Positions 24,346 to 36,474 of a stretch of DNA of 64,000 bases are shown piece by piece. Location: positions 9,981,254 through 10,045,253 of the forward strand of contig JAMXBB010000010.1 of NCBI GenBank assembly GCA_024138015.1. The letters are read 5' to 3'. The notes below the pieces were generated by a model that saw only the letters and a list, made by a program, of their open reading frames with translations, did not search any database and was not told where the DNA came from. The translations under genes and the position numbers were made by a program. Every line of letters begins with the position of its first letter. Position 1 is the stretch's first letter. Source of the DNA: Lumnitzera littorea (lineage: Eukaryota > Streptophyta > Magnoliopsida > Myrtales > Combretaceae).

Positions 24346-25336
24346 ACCACATGTATTGTAGCCCGTAGGACTTGTCATCCCATTTAGAATTCATGTCGGG
24401 GTCCTTGAACATGAGGCTTGCGTTTACATTGAAAATAGCATCTATTATATTTATCCCAAATAATTAAATATCTAAGCTAACTGCCTCATCCATATTTAGA
24501 GAAAGATTTGACATAGACTTAAGACATTTGGTCGTTGTCTTCGAATGCGATTCGATCTCCTATTCTCATATCTACAGTTTCTTTGTCCCATCATTAATCA
24601 ACATTCTATTTCCTTTTTCGGATCAATTATAGGAACCAGCTACTTAAACATGACAAAAATGGGACAATCATCAAAATAATATTATCTAATTAATCAAATT
24701 CCAACCCAGTTGTATTAAATTATATATATGTTTTACTAGGTGTAACATATGTTTACGAATCTATTACCTCTAAGTATTTGTCGATAAATATGAGAGCTCT
24801 GCACATAGAAGGCATACAAAACAATATACTATGAAGAGACGTTGAGGGGTTGTCTAATGCGGCTACTTCGATACTTAAGTTAGTAGTGGAGCTTTTGAGA
24901 GTATAAAGTACTTTGAAATAATGAGCAAGCTTGGTATGTAGAGTCTACAGAGTTTTATCGCTAGGTAGTAGATTAATATTTATAGTGAAGTGATACCAAC
25001 AGTTAAAGGTCAGTTAGTGGAGAGAGATTTTCTCATGCAAGTATAGAAGAGTGGGGTCGTTACATCTGATGTATCCCACTTATTAAGAATGTAGCTATTT
25101 AACTCTATTTGATATTTATCTTGTGCATTCTAGTTGTTGCAGAGTTTATTAAGCTTGATCAATCCAAGTCTAGGGCTTAGGCCCACAGGAGCGAGTCCTA
25201 AGGTATGAGACATATCGGATCCGGTCGGACTTGAGGAGCTCATGTCCAAAGAGCCCTATCAACAGGATCTTTAAAAATTGATTACAAAAATAAAATTGTA
25301 TAAAATAATTACATAAATACTGCTAGCGTAAAATCG
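24346..25336. other. Intergenic DNA with a possible small LTR-like segment
   Basis: Sequence from about 24741 (TGTAACATATG) to about 25067 (GGGGTCGTTACA) has LTR-like ends. The flanking pentamers do not match and no partner was found, so it is not called separately. No gene is seen. Confidence 0.35.
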
Positions 25337-25726
25337 TGTCACAAGATGAGAGGTTTACCCCCCTCCCCTTATGTACTTGTGCGACGCTTGATTATCCTTT
25401 ACCTCATATATTTTCTCATATTACGAGAGGCAAGCCAACCTTTTCTCTTCTTGCTTATCCAAGACTATTCTAAACCCTTTTATCTTTAGGAGTGTCAACC
25501 AGTATTATCATCGTTCTCTATATGATTAAGAGGCCCAACTTCTCTACTAGTTTCAGCTTATCATAGCCATTATCAAGAGAGCAGTATTAGCTTTCGACCA
25601 GTTTGCTCATGGCAGGCTAATTTTACCTTAAGAAAATACCTAACCCCACAAACAAACCCCATACTAACGCTACATTAAGGCATAAGTTAAACACCTCCAC
25701 TTCCCTTTGAAATATGAATCGTGATA
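25337..25726 (-). repeat. 3' LTR of the short LTR element
   Basis: A 390-bp repeat paired with 26373-26766. Its minus-strand start reads TATCACGATTC where the partner reads TGTCATGGC, so the canonical TG start has decayed to TA in this copy. Confidence 0.7.
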
Positions 25727-25785
25727 TTCTCCTACACTTAAATCCATAATGCCCTCATCATAGGACCAATCCTTCATTACTACCC

Positions 25786-26142
25786 TTCTCCTTAAGATTA
25801 CCAACTCTATCTTTCCATTACCCAACTTCATGCTAAGATCATCTCCGCTAAGACTTAAGAGCTTCCATAGGCACTCCCTCGCCTTTACTCGATCCTCTTG
25901 TCCTCCGAGATCGCATCTTATTAGGTAACCCAATGGTATGATCTGTCCTTTAAGCTCATTTCATTTTCTTAAGATCATCGACCCTTCTCCACTCGTTGTC
26001 CAACTTCACCTAAGATCACCTCCACCAGGACTTAAGGCTTCTATAAACTTCTCTTATGCCCTTGCCCTTACCCTTGTCCTTACCCTCTCCTCTTATCCTC
26101 CGAGGTCACCTCTTACGGAGTGACCCTACGATAAGGTTTGCC
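25786..26142. repeat. Internal tandem duplication in the short LTR element
   Basis: Copy 1 (about 25786-25951) and copy 2 (about 25982-26142) share CCCTTCTCC, CAACTTCA, TAAGATCA, TCC...GACTTAAG, CTTATCCTCCGAGG or CTTGTCCTCCGAGA, and TCTTAC or TCTTATTAGG motifs in the same order. The open frames at 25670-25933 minus and 25938-26123 plus overlap these copies and look accidental. Confidence 0.6.
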
Positions 26143-26360
26143 AATTGAAGTAACTTTATTTTATAAAGGATTCAGGCAAAGTCTTATTACAATACTATTT
26201 ATGATACAACTGTCTTATCTAGCAATGATATCCTCCACCTGATAGTCATTCCTCCTCTCGAACTTCATTAACATAAGCTTAGTTGTCAACACGAACTACC
26301 ATTTTCATTAAGCACATCAAGTAGTATTTAGGTGGCTTATTTGGGTTGGAATTTTTATAC

Positions 26361-26370
26361 TCTGATACCA
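26361..26370 (-). other. Primer binding site of the short LTR element
   Basis: The minus strand reads TGGTATCAGA, continuing GTATAAAA, two bases after the LTR end. This matches the initiator tRNA-Met site. Confidence 0.7.
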
Positions 26371-26372
26371 GT

Positions 26373-26766
26373 TGTCATAAGACTAGAGGTTTATCTCTTC
26401 CTTATGTGCTCATATGACGTTCGACTATCCTTTGCCTCGTATATTTTCTTTATTATGAATAGCGAGCCAACCTTTTCACTTCCTACTTACTTAAGACTAT
26501 TCCTAACCCTTCTATCTTTAGGAGTGCTAACTAATATTATTACCATCCTTCATATGAATTGGAGGCCTAACTTTTTTACTAGTTTCGGCTTCCATGGCTA
26601 TCATTAAGAGAGTGGCATTAGTTCTCGACTAGTTTGCTCACAAGAAGCCGATCTCGCCTTGAGAGAATACCTAACTCTATAAATAAACTGCTTATTAACA
26701 GTACTCACTTCATATTAAACCCCAAGTTGAATACATCTAGTTCCCTTCAGAACATAAGCCATGACA
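26373..26766 (-). repeat. 5' LTR of the short LTR element
   Basis: A 394-bp repeat beginning TGTCATGGCTTATG on the minus strand and ending at the primer binding site. It is the partner of 25337-25726. Confidence 0.7.
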
Positions 26767-27345
26767 ATCGCATCTTTTAGATGCGATTTTGCAATATATT
26801 AATGTTGCATTTTATAATTGCAACACAAGTATGTCGTAGCAAAATTATAGGTGTACAAGTGGGATTTAGCATGGGAGCCGACCCGTTTGACCCACCTACT
26901 TTTTAAAAAGGTTTGGATTAAGGTTTTTTGGCTCATTTAAAATTAAGCCAAATGAACCCGACCTATTTAACCTGTGAGTCAAAGTAAATCGGTTTGGGTC
27001 AACCCGTTTAACACGTTTATACTTTTGACCTACAGGCTGGCCCATTTAACTTACTTTTTAAACGGGTTAAGGCGAGTTTTTTTTTTCTTGTTTGAAAAAG
27101 CAAGTTAAATAGGCCTAGCCCGTTTAACCCACGAGCCAAAGTGGGTCGTGTCAAGTTGACTTGTTTAACTTATTTGCATATCTTTAAGCAAAATCGCATC
27201 TTAGATATGGAATTTTGCAATAGTACATTATTGTCGCAAAATCAATTACGACAAAACAAATGTTGCAATTATCAAATGCGATATTTATATAATGTCACAA
27301 AATCGCATTTACAACATGTAATTTTGCAACGATATTTATGTAATT
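26767..27345. repeat. Hairpin-rich repeat with a nested hAT-like element
   Basis: The outer parts repeat the words AAAATCGCAT, AGATGCGATTTTGCAA and GTTGCAATTAT in both orientations (near 26767-26840, 27190-27225 and 27297-27335), making several hairpins. Nested at about 26843-27165 is a segment rich in GACCCGTTT, CCGTTTAAC, AAACGGGTTAA and GTGGGTC in both orientations, typical of small hAT derivatives. No coding sequence is supported. Confidence 0.5.
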
Positions 27346-27740
27346 TTTTTTATATAGTTTGTATTTGTATAATTTATTTTAAAAGATAAGTAAACATGAA
27401 AAAAAAAAAAACTCATGTTTTTTTCTTGTAATATGGACTTCTAAGTTCTGGTTATGTACTTAGGATTTTGTTTTCTAAAATTGATCGATTTGAATACCAT
27501 GTTAGTGCAATATGCCTATGATTACATAGATTGATACATTATTAACAAGAAGGGATAGTTGTAATATCTTGAAAAGTTTAGAATTCTGGAAATTTTTTAA
27601 TAAATTCAAAAGGCGTTTCTTAGGATTTGCAATTATCTTTTTGGCGATTCATCTTATTCGAAATAGGTTTTACACTACAATTGGATACTTTATATAAAAT
27701 AACGAAATTCATAGGAATTGTAACATAGTTCAAAACAGAT
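27346..27740. other. AT-rich intergenic DNA
   Basis: Nothing recognised. Confidence 0.4.
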
Positions 27741-28560
27741 AATAGTAGATATCGGATTCCTTATAAGCAAAATTTTGGAGTAGGTTTGCTTTCCTTTTCT
27801 ACTTAAAAATTGTGGTGCAAAAATATATATGAAAGACAAACGCTTGATCCAAATTTAAATAAGGATGAAATATTACATTATTGTACAAGAAGATAAATGT
27901 TATTTGAAGTGATATAAATAAAGGATGTTGTTACAATACACAGCTATTATAATTTGATAATATGTTATCGACATTATAAATTCAATGTTTAAGTGGATGC
28001 TGTTGTGACATTACTACATTGGTCGTATCTAATAAAACTATGATCATGGCATAATGATGCCTAATACTTGTACTATTTTTAATAGGGAAAATCAATTTCT
28101 TTATTTTTCTATTGAAATACTAAATCTTTTCTTTTTTATATCAGTGTCTGACATTTGTAAATGGTTGCATACAGTAGAAAGACAATAGATTCCTTTTAAG
28201 CAAAATAGTAAATTTGTTTTCCTTTTCTTCTTAAAGATTGTGGTGCAAAAATACTGGAAAAAGTCAAATGTTGGATCCAAATTTAAATCGAGGATGGAAT
28301 ATTACAGTATTGCATATGAAGATAAATATTATTCAAAGTGATATAAATGAAGGATGCTATTACATTACATAACTATTATAATTTCATTATATGTCATTGA
28401 CGTTGTACATTCAATGTTTTAAGTGGATGTTATTGTGACATTTACTACATCAGTCGTATCTAATAAAACTATGATAACGGCATGATGATGTCTTCTACTT
28501 GTATTATTTTTAATAGGGAAAAGCAGTTTCTTTATTTTTCTATTTAAATATTAAACCTTT
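27741..28560. repeat. 430-bp tandem duplication
   Basis: Unit 1 (about 27741-28127) and unit 2 (about 28174-28559) align at an offset of about 432 bp. Shared words are TTAAAAATTGTGGTGCAAAAAT or a near match, GATCCAAATTTAAAT, AAGTGATATAAAT, TCGTATCTAATAAAACTATG and TTTTTAATAGGGAAAA. Neither unit has a long open frame. Confidence 0.8.
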
Positions 28561-29559
28561 TTTTATTATATAACAATCCTTAACGTTTGTAAATGTTTGT
28601 ATATAAGTAATTTTTTTTTAAACACTATTAGTTTTTCCATAGTGAAATGATACGTGACACTATGTTTTTAATCCACGTATTTTTATTAAATAAATAATAT
28701 AATAAAACATTAAAAATAAATAAAGTAATAAAATAAAAAAACTCAAAAAAATTAAAGAAAAGGAAAAATTGGAGAAAAGTTCAGAAAAATAAAAAAAAAA
28801 ATTCATTCTAGGCTGGAACGACCACTTCTTGAAATCGATCGTGACCTAATTTTTTTGTTCAATCTACTTTTTAGTTCATCCCTTTAGTAGTCTTATTCTC
28901 TAATGAAAAATTTAATAAAAGGACTTGTTTGGAAATGTTTAAAAATATTCATAATTGAAAAAAGAAAAACTATTCAAAATTATTATAAAAGTTTAAAAAA
29001 GGTTAAAAAATAAAAGTGTACTTTTCCCTTTTTAATAATGTGACCTTCTTCTTTGCATTGATGGATTCATTTCGTTAGAATTTATATCTAAGCACTTATA
29101 ATCTCGAGTTTTATACAAATATGGGGTTTTTTTCCAAAATATAATACGGAAAAGGGTCCTATGTGAAAAATATTACCAATCTAGTATTGATGCGTCTTCA
29201 CTTTTTGTAAATTTATACACTTACATATGCTTTCAGTATACCAACTTTAAACTACCAACTATTTAAAACCCATTTCACATGTTACAAACTAAATTGCAAG
29301 TTTATTGTAGAAATAGATTGCACAAAATAACAATGGATGGGAAGCCTCAACAAAGATAGTAGGCACAACAAAACTCAGCGCACAGAACAATCATCTGTTT
29401 ACTATATGAGTTGATTACAATAAATTAAAATAATTGAAAATTCACAAACTATAACATTTGATGAAAGCAAAACTGCGATTTGAATAAAAAGTATATATAC
29501 AAAAACTATAATGTAGTAATGTCAATACAATGGTATAAAAAAAATGACAAAAGATATCT
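28561..29559. other. AT-rich intergenic DNA, possible DNA transposon relic
   Basis: CATTCTAGGCTGGAACGACC near 28803 recalls the CACTCTTAGACCAGC...GCTGGAAC region near 23565-23595. GTGAAATGATACGTGACACTATG near 28645 also recalls the TIR word of the 23215-24345 element. A relative of that element may lie at about 28560-29035. No gene is supported. Confidence 0.35.
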
Positions 29560-31720
29560 ACTATTGCTTACGACATGTGACTATCTTTATGGTATGGGAC
29601 AGAAGGGAATGTGTCTGGCCATCTTGTGACTGCGTAGGCTGAGATGATAGATCATCATGATCCTTATGAGGGATTAGATCATTTGGAGGGGCAGGTCATA
29701 TGGAGGGGTTGGGTCGTTTGAAGGAGCCGACTGCAGTTAAGTAACACTTTCACCTATAGAAGATTAAGTGTTAGTAGATAGCCACTTTTGAGGTACTAGT
29801 GGAGTCGCGAGATCTAGATAACGTTAAAACTCAAGAGTTATGTAAAAGCTAGATCTGACTCTAAAGTTGGATTCGGCCCCCGAAGTGGAGGTGACTCCTG
29901 ATTTGGGGTGTGTACTTTATCCCATGCTGATTTGATCGAGGTCTATGGAATGACGCCTGTATGGTGGCACATCATCATTGAAGTCTCCCCGGCCATGTCC
30001 TGATCAAGCCTTGTCTCAATGAACTCGAGCTCTAATCCTAAGTGGTATACAAGGAGTCGGCATATCATCATCCATAGGTGGTCTTTGCTCCATGCCATGG
30101 TCTACATGGGGTGGCTATTGTACACCCTCTTGATGTGGGTAAAGGATGAGGTCATTATGTTGCTCGACGAACTGTAGTGCTCTACTTACAATATCGAGTG
30201 TTGTAAGATAGTCAGGTGCTAACTGTATATCCCTAAGCAGATCTACCTAAAATGAATAGAAATGCAAGTGTCAAAATATATAGTAGCAAGTATGTACAAG
30301 TATAGAAACAATTGGATGATTACATATGTGCTTACCAACCGATCAATGATAGCTCCCTAGTGTGTAATGTAACGTCGGATAATCTGTCCATACCACGACT
30401 AATAACTTTGATTGACTCTACGAGAACCTTAGATATGTAATAAGAATCCGTGCTTCAGACCCCAAGCCTAGATGTATACAGCAGGTGTATTGATCCAGTC
30501 AACATCCGTCCTACCTCAAAGGTCCAACTGGCGGAGCAACTCAAAGGTGTTTATATCCTGTAAATGGTACCGGTATCCACTATGCTGCTAGAGGATATAG
30601 GATATTGTCGGGGAAATATTACTCAACTGTGTAAAAACATATAAGTGGAACTCAGGCAATCCAAATGCGTCACCCAGTAATGTAGAAAGGCGATAGCAAC
30701 TCTTCTGAATATGGCTCCTAAACAACCTTAGGCAAAAAATTAAAAAAAAAATAGAAAAGAAACTATAAATAAACGAGGGTTAGTACGTCGGTGTGACAAA
30801 AGGACTACAAAAGAGAAAAAGTTATTATATCATACCTACGGCAACGTATGCAGGCCTAACGTTGTACGGTATGTATCCATTACGTGCATAGGATGTTGAG
30901 TAGTATCCCACATTACCCTCTATCTAGTTGTTAATAGCCTATCCCCATCAATAATAAAATTATATCGACTAAGCGGGGCAAAATGTCAGAATCTATCATA
31001 AGCCCAAACCTATAGCAGAATCGCTACCCTACCAAGCTCATGCACATTGAATGATGAGGCAGAGCACAATTGTTGGTATAACCATGCTAGGCAAGTGCCC
31101 TCCCACCTAACACCACCCCCCCCCCCCCCCCCCCCCCCCCCAAAAACGCACACACACATAGCTAAATTGCTCAGCTACAGATAAGTCCTCCAGCAATAAC
31201 AGGAATGTAAAGAGAGTACTGTCTAACCATGTCGTCATCAGCGAAGATAAATCCTCCTATCAAACTGAGTATGTATGCATGTGCATACTGTCTAACCATC
31301 TCGTCATCCACCCTATGTAGAAGTATTCAAAAGTGCTACCGTAGCCATGTAAGAGACATAAGAGCTCCCTTCATCTAAGTAAGCCTCACGCTCAGCAACA
31401 TCTCCCCTACATTAGCTTAGCTCTCCTTATCATCCGTCTCAATCCAACCCACTACTGCAAACCCCTTTACTAAAAGCTCAAGTTGGACCTCTACATCTTG
31501 TAGTATGATGGTTACATCTTCAGTAGACAGGTGGAACATATGTATCTCAAGCCTCCATCTCTCCACTAGAGCCGTGATTAGATATCGGTCCATTATGATG
31601 AATAGAAGCTATGTAACTCCCTAAAAACCTGCTTCCCTTATGTAATGCTTCACACGAGGATATATGGGAATATCTCGCTCCTCTTTACGTAATGACATCT
31701 CGCTATGCCGCACTTCTAAT
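29560..31720 (-). pseudogene. Plant mobile domain (PMD, MAIN-like) pseudogene
   Basis: The minus strand encodes, in order but in shifting frames, the landmarks of the plant mobile domain family (annotated in plants as serine/threonine phosphatase 7 long-form homologues and related to transposon-derived MAIN genes). DRYLITALVERWRLEIHMFHL, followed by TIILQDVEVQLELLVKG, lies at about 31490-31600. RQYAHAYILSLIGGFIFADDD lies at about 31235-31300. CLAWLYQQLCSASSFNVHELG lies at about 31030-31095. DRLLTTRWRVMWDTT-like sequence, with one stop, lies at about 30895-30945. SWYGQIIRRYIT lies near 30365-30400. Then comes a degraded tail. Several stops and frameshifts and the 26-base homopolymer at 31116-31141 prevent a full product. 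It could be a decayed host gene or cargo of a Mutator-like or other transposon. I saw no transposon ends. Confidence 0.7.
31116..31141. repeat. Poly-C run of 26 bases
   Basis: An uninterrupted run of 26 C follows CACCA and precedes AAAAACGCACACACAC. On the coding strand of the PMD pseudogene it is poly-G, lying where the family reads YSWGxA before the LAWLYxxLC motif. Its exact length in an assembly may be unreliable. Confidence 0.9.
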
Positions 31721-32924
31721 ATATAGGTAGCCTCCTATACAAATGATCGACAAAGTTAGTAAGTAAAACAACTTTTATGAAAAAATTAGAAGTATATGAA
31801 AATATTATTACTGACCCTACCCTCTCAAATAGCCTTTAAATGATAACATTAAGTTACCCATCACAATGTTTCAATTCGTATACATAATAACTTTCACGTA
31901 ATCTACCATTTTCTCTAGTAATGCACCATAAACCAAAGATTAAGATGGCATAAAATATTTCATCTACACACCGAGCGACAACTTAATAAAATGTATAATG
32001 TCATCTCATTAAACTGCATAACGCATTACCTAATTTCAACTTATTAATTATACCTAACACATTGTGACCAAAAAAAAAAAAAAGCAATTTCAATCTACAT
32101 ACTAAAATTTTCCATATCTACATTCATACAACTAATCTATAAAACCACAAAACATGCCTTAATATAGACAAAATATAAGTAATTTTCATGAAATAATAAT
32201 AAATTTGACAAATTAAGGTACATCCATGATTACTTAGTATACGTAATACATTAACATTTTTTTCTTAAAAAAAAAAACACACATACAGTATGGATTACTA
32301 TTAAAAAAAAAAAACACTCATGTGAATTATGGATTATTATCTATTTCAAACATAAAACAACGTAAAAAAATGGACATAAACTTTAGCTTTGTCTTTCCTC
32401 CTATTTCCTCTATATTTTAGAGGTTTCAAATTTTGAGAGTAGTGAAAATAAAGCCAAACCATGCAGAATAGGGTATATATAGACAAGATATTGAAGGCAT
32501 AGACAATAACTACACCTTCAGTGTAAAAATTTACAAAATGCACATTCACTTTACCAGATTGATGATATTTTTTATATGGAGCCCTTTTTTATATTACTTT
32601 TTGAAAAAGACTTTGTATAAAACTCTATAATTTGGCGCTAATTTTTCCTAAAATTAGCATCGTTCACTTTCATTCACAAGTTCAAGATCCTAATCCTCAA
32701 TAATACGAATATTGCCAGGTTGTAAATTTGTCCCATTTTTTAATAAGAAATTATGCATTTGAACTTATGACAATGAAGTTATGCATTGTCTAAGTAATAT
32801 GTATCCAGTCATAATTCTAATTTTGTATTAAAATATTTTAAGAATGCTATGTTCATAATTAATGATAATATAAAATTTGAAATCTTGTATTTTATACTAA
32901 AAGCCTTTATGGGCTTATTTTGAG
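31721..32924. other. AT-rich intergenic DNA
   Basis: Poly-A runs lie near 32070, 32265 and 32302. No gene is supported. Confidence 0.45.
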
Positions 32925-34046
32925 TAAAGATGTAAATGAATCAAAACCATTTGAAAACTACTTGAATTCAACTCAAATTTGATTTTGTATTAGTCGAGTT
33001 GAACTCGAGTTCAAACTATTTAAATAGCAAACTAAGCCGAATAACTCAAGTTTTATAATATTAAACTCATCAGGCTCTTGAACCTAAACCTATGGAAAGG
33101 CTAATTTCGAACCATGAATTAACCTGGTTTAAGGATAGGTAGGCCTGAATCAACTTACAAACTTGCGAGTCAGTTAATCAACTGGGCCAACTTACTAAGT
33201 TAGTCTGCCGGTTTAGATGGGTTTCACTCGTCTATTATTAAAAAAAAAAAAAAAATACCCACATGTTACATGTTGTCCTTTAATACTTTTCTCTTTCCTA
33301 ACATATATTAAGTACCATAACATATTACAATTATTAATTATGTTGTAATTTTGTTGTTCGGAATCAACAATTTATTTCAAGATTCAAATGTGAAACTTCC
33401 ATCCTCTGCAAATTGCGAGTTCCTCGCTTTGCTTAATCTTATTTAATATTTTAATATTAAATTAATATTACACTTACACCATCTAAATAATTATTTTAAA
33501 ACAAACTAAAATTTGTAACTTCTCTTACTTTACTTTATATAGTATAAAGTGTTACAATCATTTTAGGAAAAATAAATAGGAACGAGAGCATGAGAAAAAT
33601 TATTTACAATAATTCATGAAAATGCATAAATAAGGTTAAAGGAAATTTAAAAAAAAAAAAAAAAACCTAAGTAATCGAGTAAACCTTTCACAAGCCTAGT
33701 TCAACCTTTCGCAGGCCCATGAAGCAGTGGTTTTAGGCTAATTCAGCCCAATACTAAGGTTTAAATGAACCTAACAAGCTTAATCGAACTTTCTATGCTT
33801 TTTTATTTATTTATTTTAATTTTTTCTAAATAAAAATAAATTTAAGGTTATTTGGGAAAAACTTATAAATAATTTGAGCTTAATCAAGTAGAATTTGAGC
33901 TCGCCATATATATTTTCAAATCAAACTCAAGTTCAAAATTTAAAACTATATTGAACTCAAGCCGAACTCGAGCTTCAAGTTTTTAAGTTAAGTTCAAACT
34001 CGAATATAATATTATACTAGTTCAATTCAATTTGATGACAACCTTA
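32925..34046. mobile_element. CTCGAG-rich hAT-like element with a nested insert
   Basis: The outer flanks (about 32925-33090 and 33840-34046) share inverted words such as AACTCGAGTTCAAAC, AATTTGAGCTCG and CCGAACTCGAGCTTCAAG. The left edge AAAGATGTAAATGAA and the reverse complement of the right edge AAGGTTGTCATCAAATTGAA may be decayed termini. The inner part (about 33105-33790) carries a second inverted family (GGTTTAAGGATAGG, CAACTTAC, GGCCCATGAAGCAG), suggesting a nested element. There is no transposase. Confidence 0.4.
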
Positions 34047-36474
34047 ATCTCAAGTTAAATAATAAACTAAAAATGTATTCTCTCCATTTTCATTCTTTTA
34101 CTTTTTATCAATTTACAACTATAGAAAAGTTGGTCAAAATAGTTTAGATTTTTTTTATTATTATCTTTTAATATAATTGTGATGTTATATATTTTAAAAA
34201 ATAATTTAACAATTGATTATACATGTTAGTATTTAAAAGGAATAAATTGATGATAATTGAAAAAAATAAATAAAAAGAAATAAACAAATTCAGATGCCAT
34301 AACTTGTGTACTGTGAGAATATAAAATTACATATCTTTCAATGCTGTACACAATATTTATAGGTGAAGGCTAAAAGACGAATAAACTAAAAAGTAAGATA
34401 CTATATTACTATTACTATAGAAAGCCTATTCTATAAAAGTGGTCAATATATATAAGTGGGATCTATATTGTGTCTAAGAGCTTCTTTATATTTGCTTCTT
34501 GTGTTTCGTTATATTATCTTTAAAATTAAGTGATTTTATAGGTTATTGGATTTGATTTGGGTAAAATTGAAAAGGTGAAATATCGTTCAACTGAAATTGG
34601 ACTAAGATTAAATCAGACAAGTTTTATAATTAGATTCCCAAGCGTAACGAACCTACCGGGAATAAGACCAGGACCTGGCCCATGCGGTAGATCCTAACAT
34701 GTCGGATCTCCACGAGTATAGACGGCATAAAACCTTTTTAAACAAAACGAAGAAACCAAAAAAATAAAATAAAATATAAAACATAGAATTGATTAAGAAA
34801 CCCTAAATCCACAAGATCTCTTATATTGTAGTCCTATATAGTAGTCACGTAATGAAGGGTCTGGTTGTACAAGATGATTATGGGGTAGGCGACCAAAATA
34901 TAATAGCACATCCCTCCGGTTTTATTTGAAACAAGAAACCCTAAACTGATAAATAAATAAATAAAAGGGAAGGCAAAAGAGAGAACGTTATTCTCTATGA
35001 TTTCGATTTAGATTTGCTAACCACATTACAATTGTAAAATAGGTTTTGCAAGCAGTTAGTTGCTCGATTCAAACAAAGACCGATCTCCATAATTTAATGA
35101 AGAAGTTGAAAAGTAAATATGAGGAACTTACAATCATTTATCAAATTTTTTATGGTGATATTATTAATTTGAAATTTTCTATAATTCTATTCATGTTTTT
35201 AATTGAATCGGTTCAATTGTCCATTATATTTTCTATTTAATTATATATAAATTATTAACTAATTATGTTTTTAACTGTATACTAAATTAAAAATGAAATG
35301 TGGGGCTACAAAAATAAAATAAAAGAGAGACCCTAGGCTTTTATTACCTTATAAGCTAACTCTGGGCCTAGAAACCAGTTATTTTGGTAGATCAAAACAC
35401 AATGGACCCTTGGCATTTAACGCTACAAGTGTAATATCACTATTATTATTCCCACCAATCCATTTGGCAACATGCATCAACACATTAAAATCAGCAAAAA
35501 CAGGTGAATTCAAACGACATGTCCTTTGCTGGCAACATGAAATAATTAATGTGAGGTGTCCTTTGACAAGCTATACCATAGATGTTTCTAGAAACCCTAA
35601 TGTTTTTTCCTTCTTCGAAAATTCCCATTGGTTTCTAGTGTTATTGCTAGTATTATTATGTTATTATTATAATGAGTGACCTAAAGGCATGTGTTTGCAA
35701 CACTTTGATAAACCGAATGTCCTTTCGTGCATTTACTGCACGTATTCGATAAAAGAAAAAGGATAGTTTTCATAATTATAAAAATGGAAAATAAACCACG
35801 TTGATGAAGAAAAAAAAAATTATGTCCAAACGGATCTACAAGAGTGTTATAAACTACAGGGAAAAGGAAAAATAGAAATACAAAACACAGAACTTGAGTG
35901 GAGCACGTATAATTAACCAAGAAAAATGGGAATTCAGGGTCTGATTTTGAAACCAATGTAAAAATAAATACAATTTTTACCGGAATAGCAAAATATGTTT
36001 TTATTAAATTTACATACTAACTACTAACGGTAGATATATCACCTTTGGTATTGAAATTTTGTCCATTTTTGTGATTACCTATCCAAAGTTTGTTCAGTTT
36101 TACATTTAACTACCTAATCCAGTTAGGATAGTTTAGGATAAATAACTATGACAAGTTTATAAGTAATAAATTGATATTTTCGAATCTTAAATAGTTAATT
36201 GCTAAACAGGGAAAGTTTTAGTGCCATTTTCCTATTTACATCTGTGTATAAAAGAAGATGAAACCGCTGCACAAAAGCAAGCACCCATCCATCCCATTTC
36301 ACTAATCAATATTCAATATTATGTCAGTGATCCCTTCAGTTGTAAATTAGTTACAAAGTAAATAGGCAATAAATACTACAGGTATTGACCAGCAAGGAAG
36401 TTGGATTCGTTTTTAAGGGTCATCGTGATTGCATTTATTTAGCACTTTCATCCATGGCAATGTGCTACACTCAT
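34047..36474. other. AT-rich intergenic DNA
   Basis: A GC-richer patch lies near 34635-34735. Short open frames at 35046-35240, 35410-35679 and 35681-35956 show no known motif and have the low-complexity composition of chance frames. Confidence 0.45.

Larger units (their letters stand above)
25337..26766 (-). mobile_element. Short non-autonomous LTR retrotransposon
   Basis: Two direct repeats, 25337-25726 and 26373-26766, align from end to end. Both hold CCTTATGTRCT, ACGAGAGGCAAGCC or AATAGCGAGCC, AACCTTTT, ATCTTTAGGAGTG and AGTTTGCTCA. On the minus strand a TGGTATCAGAGT primer binding site follows the high-coordinate repeat after two bases. A purine-rich GTGTAGGAGAA precedes the low-coordinate repeat. 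ATCG (possibly AATCG) flanks both ends as a target duplication. The 646-bp interior has no retrotransposon genes, so it is a TRIM- or LARD-like element needing proteins in trans. Confidence 0.75.

Noticed and set aside
24741..25067. Small solo LTR with TGTAAC...GTTACA ends
   Set aside because: Flanking pentamers do not match and no second copy was found in the window.
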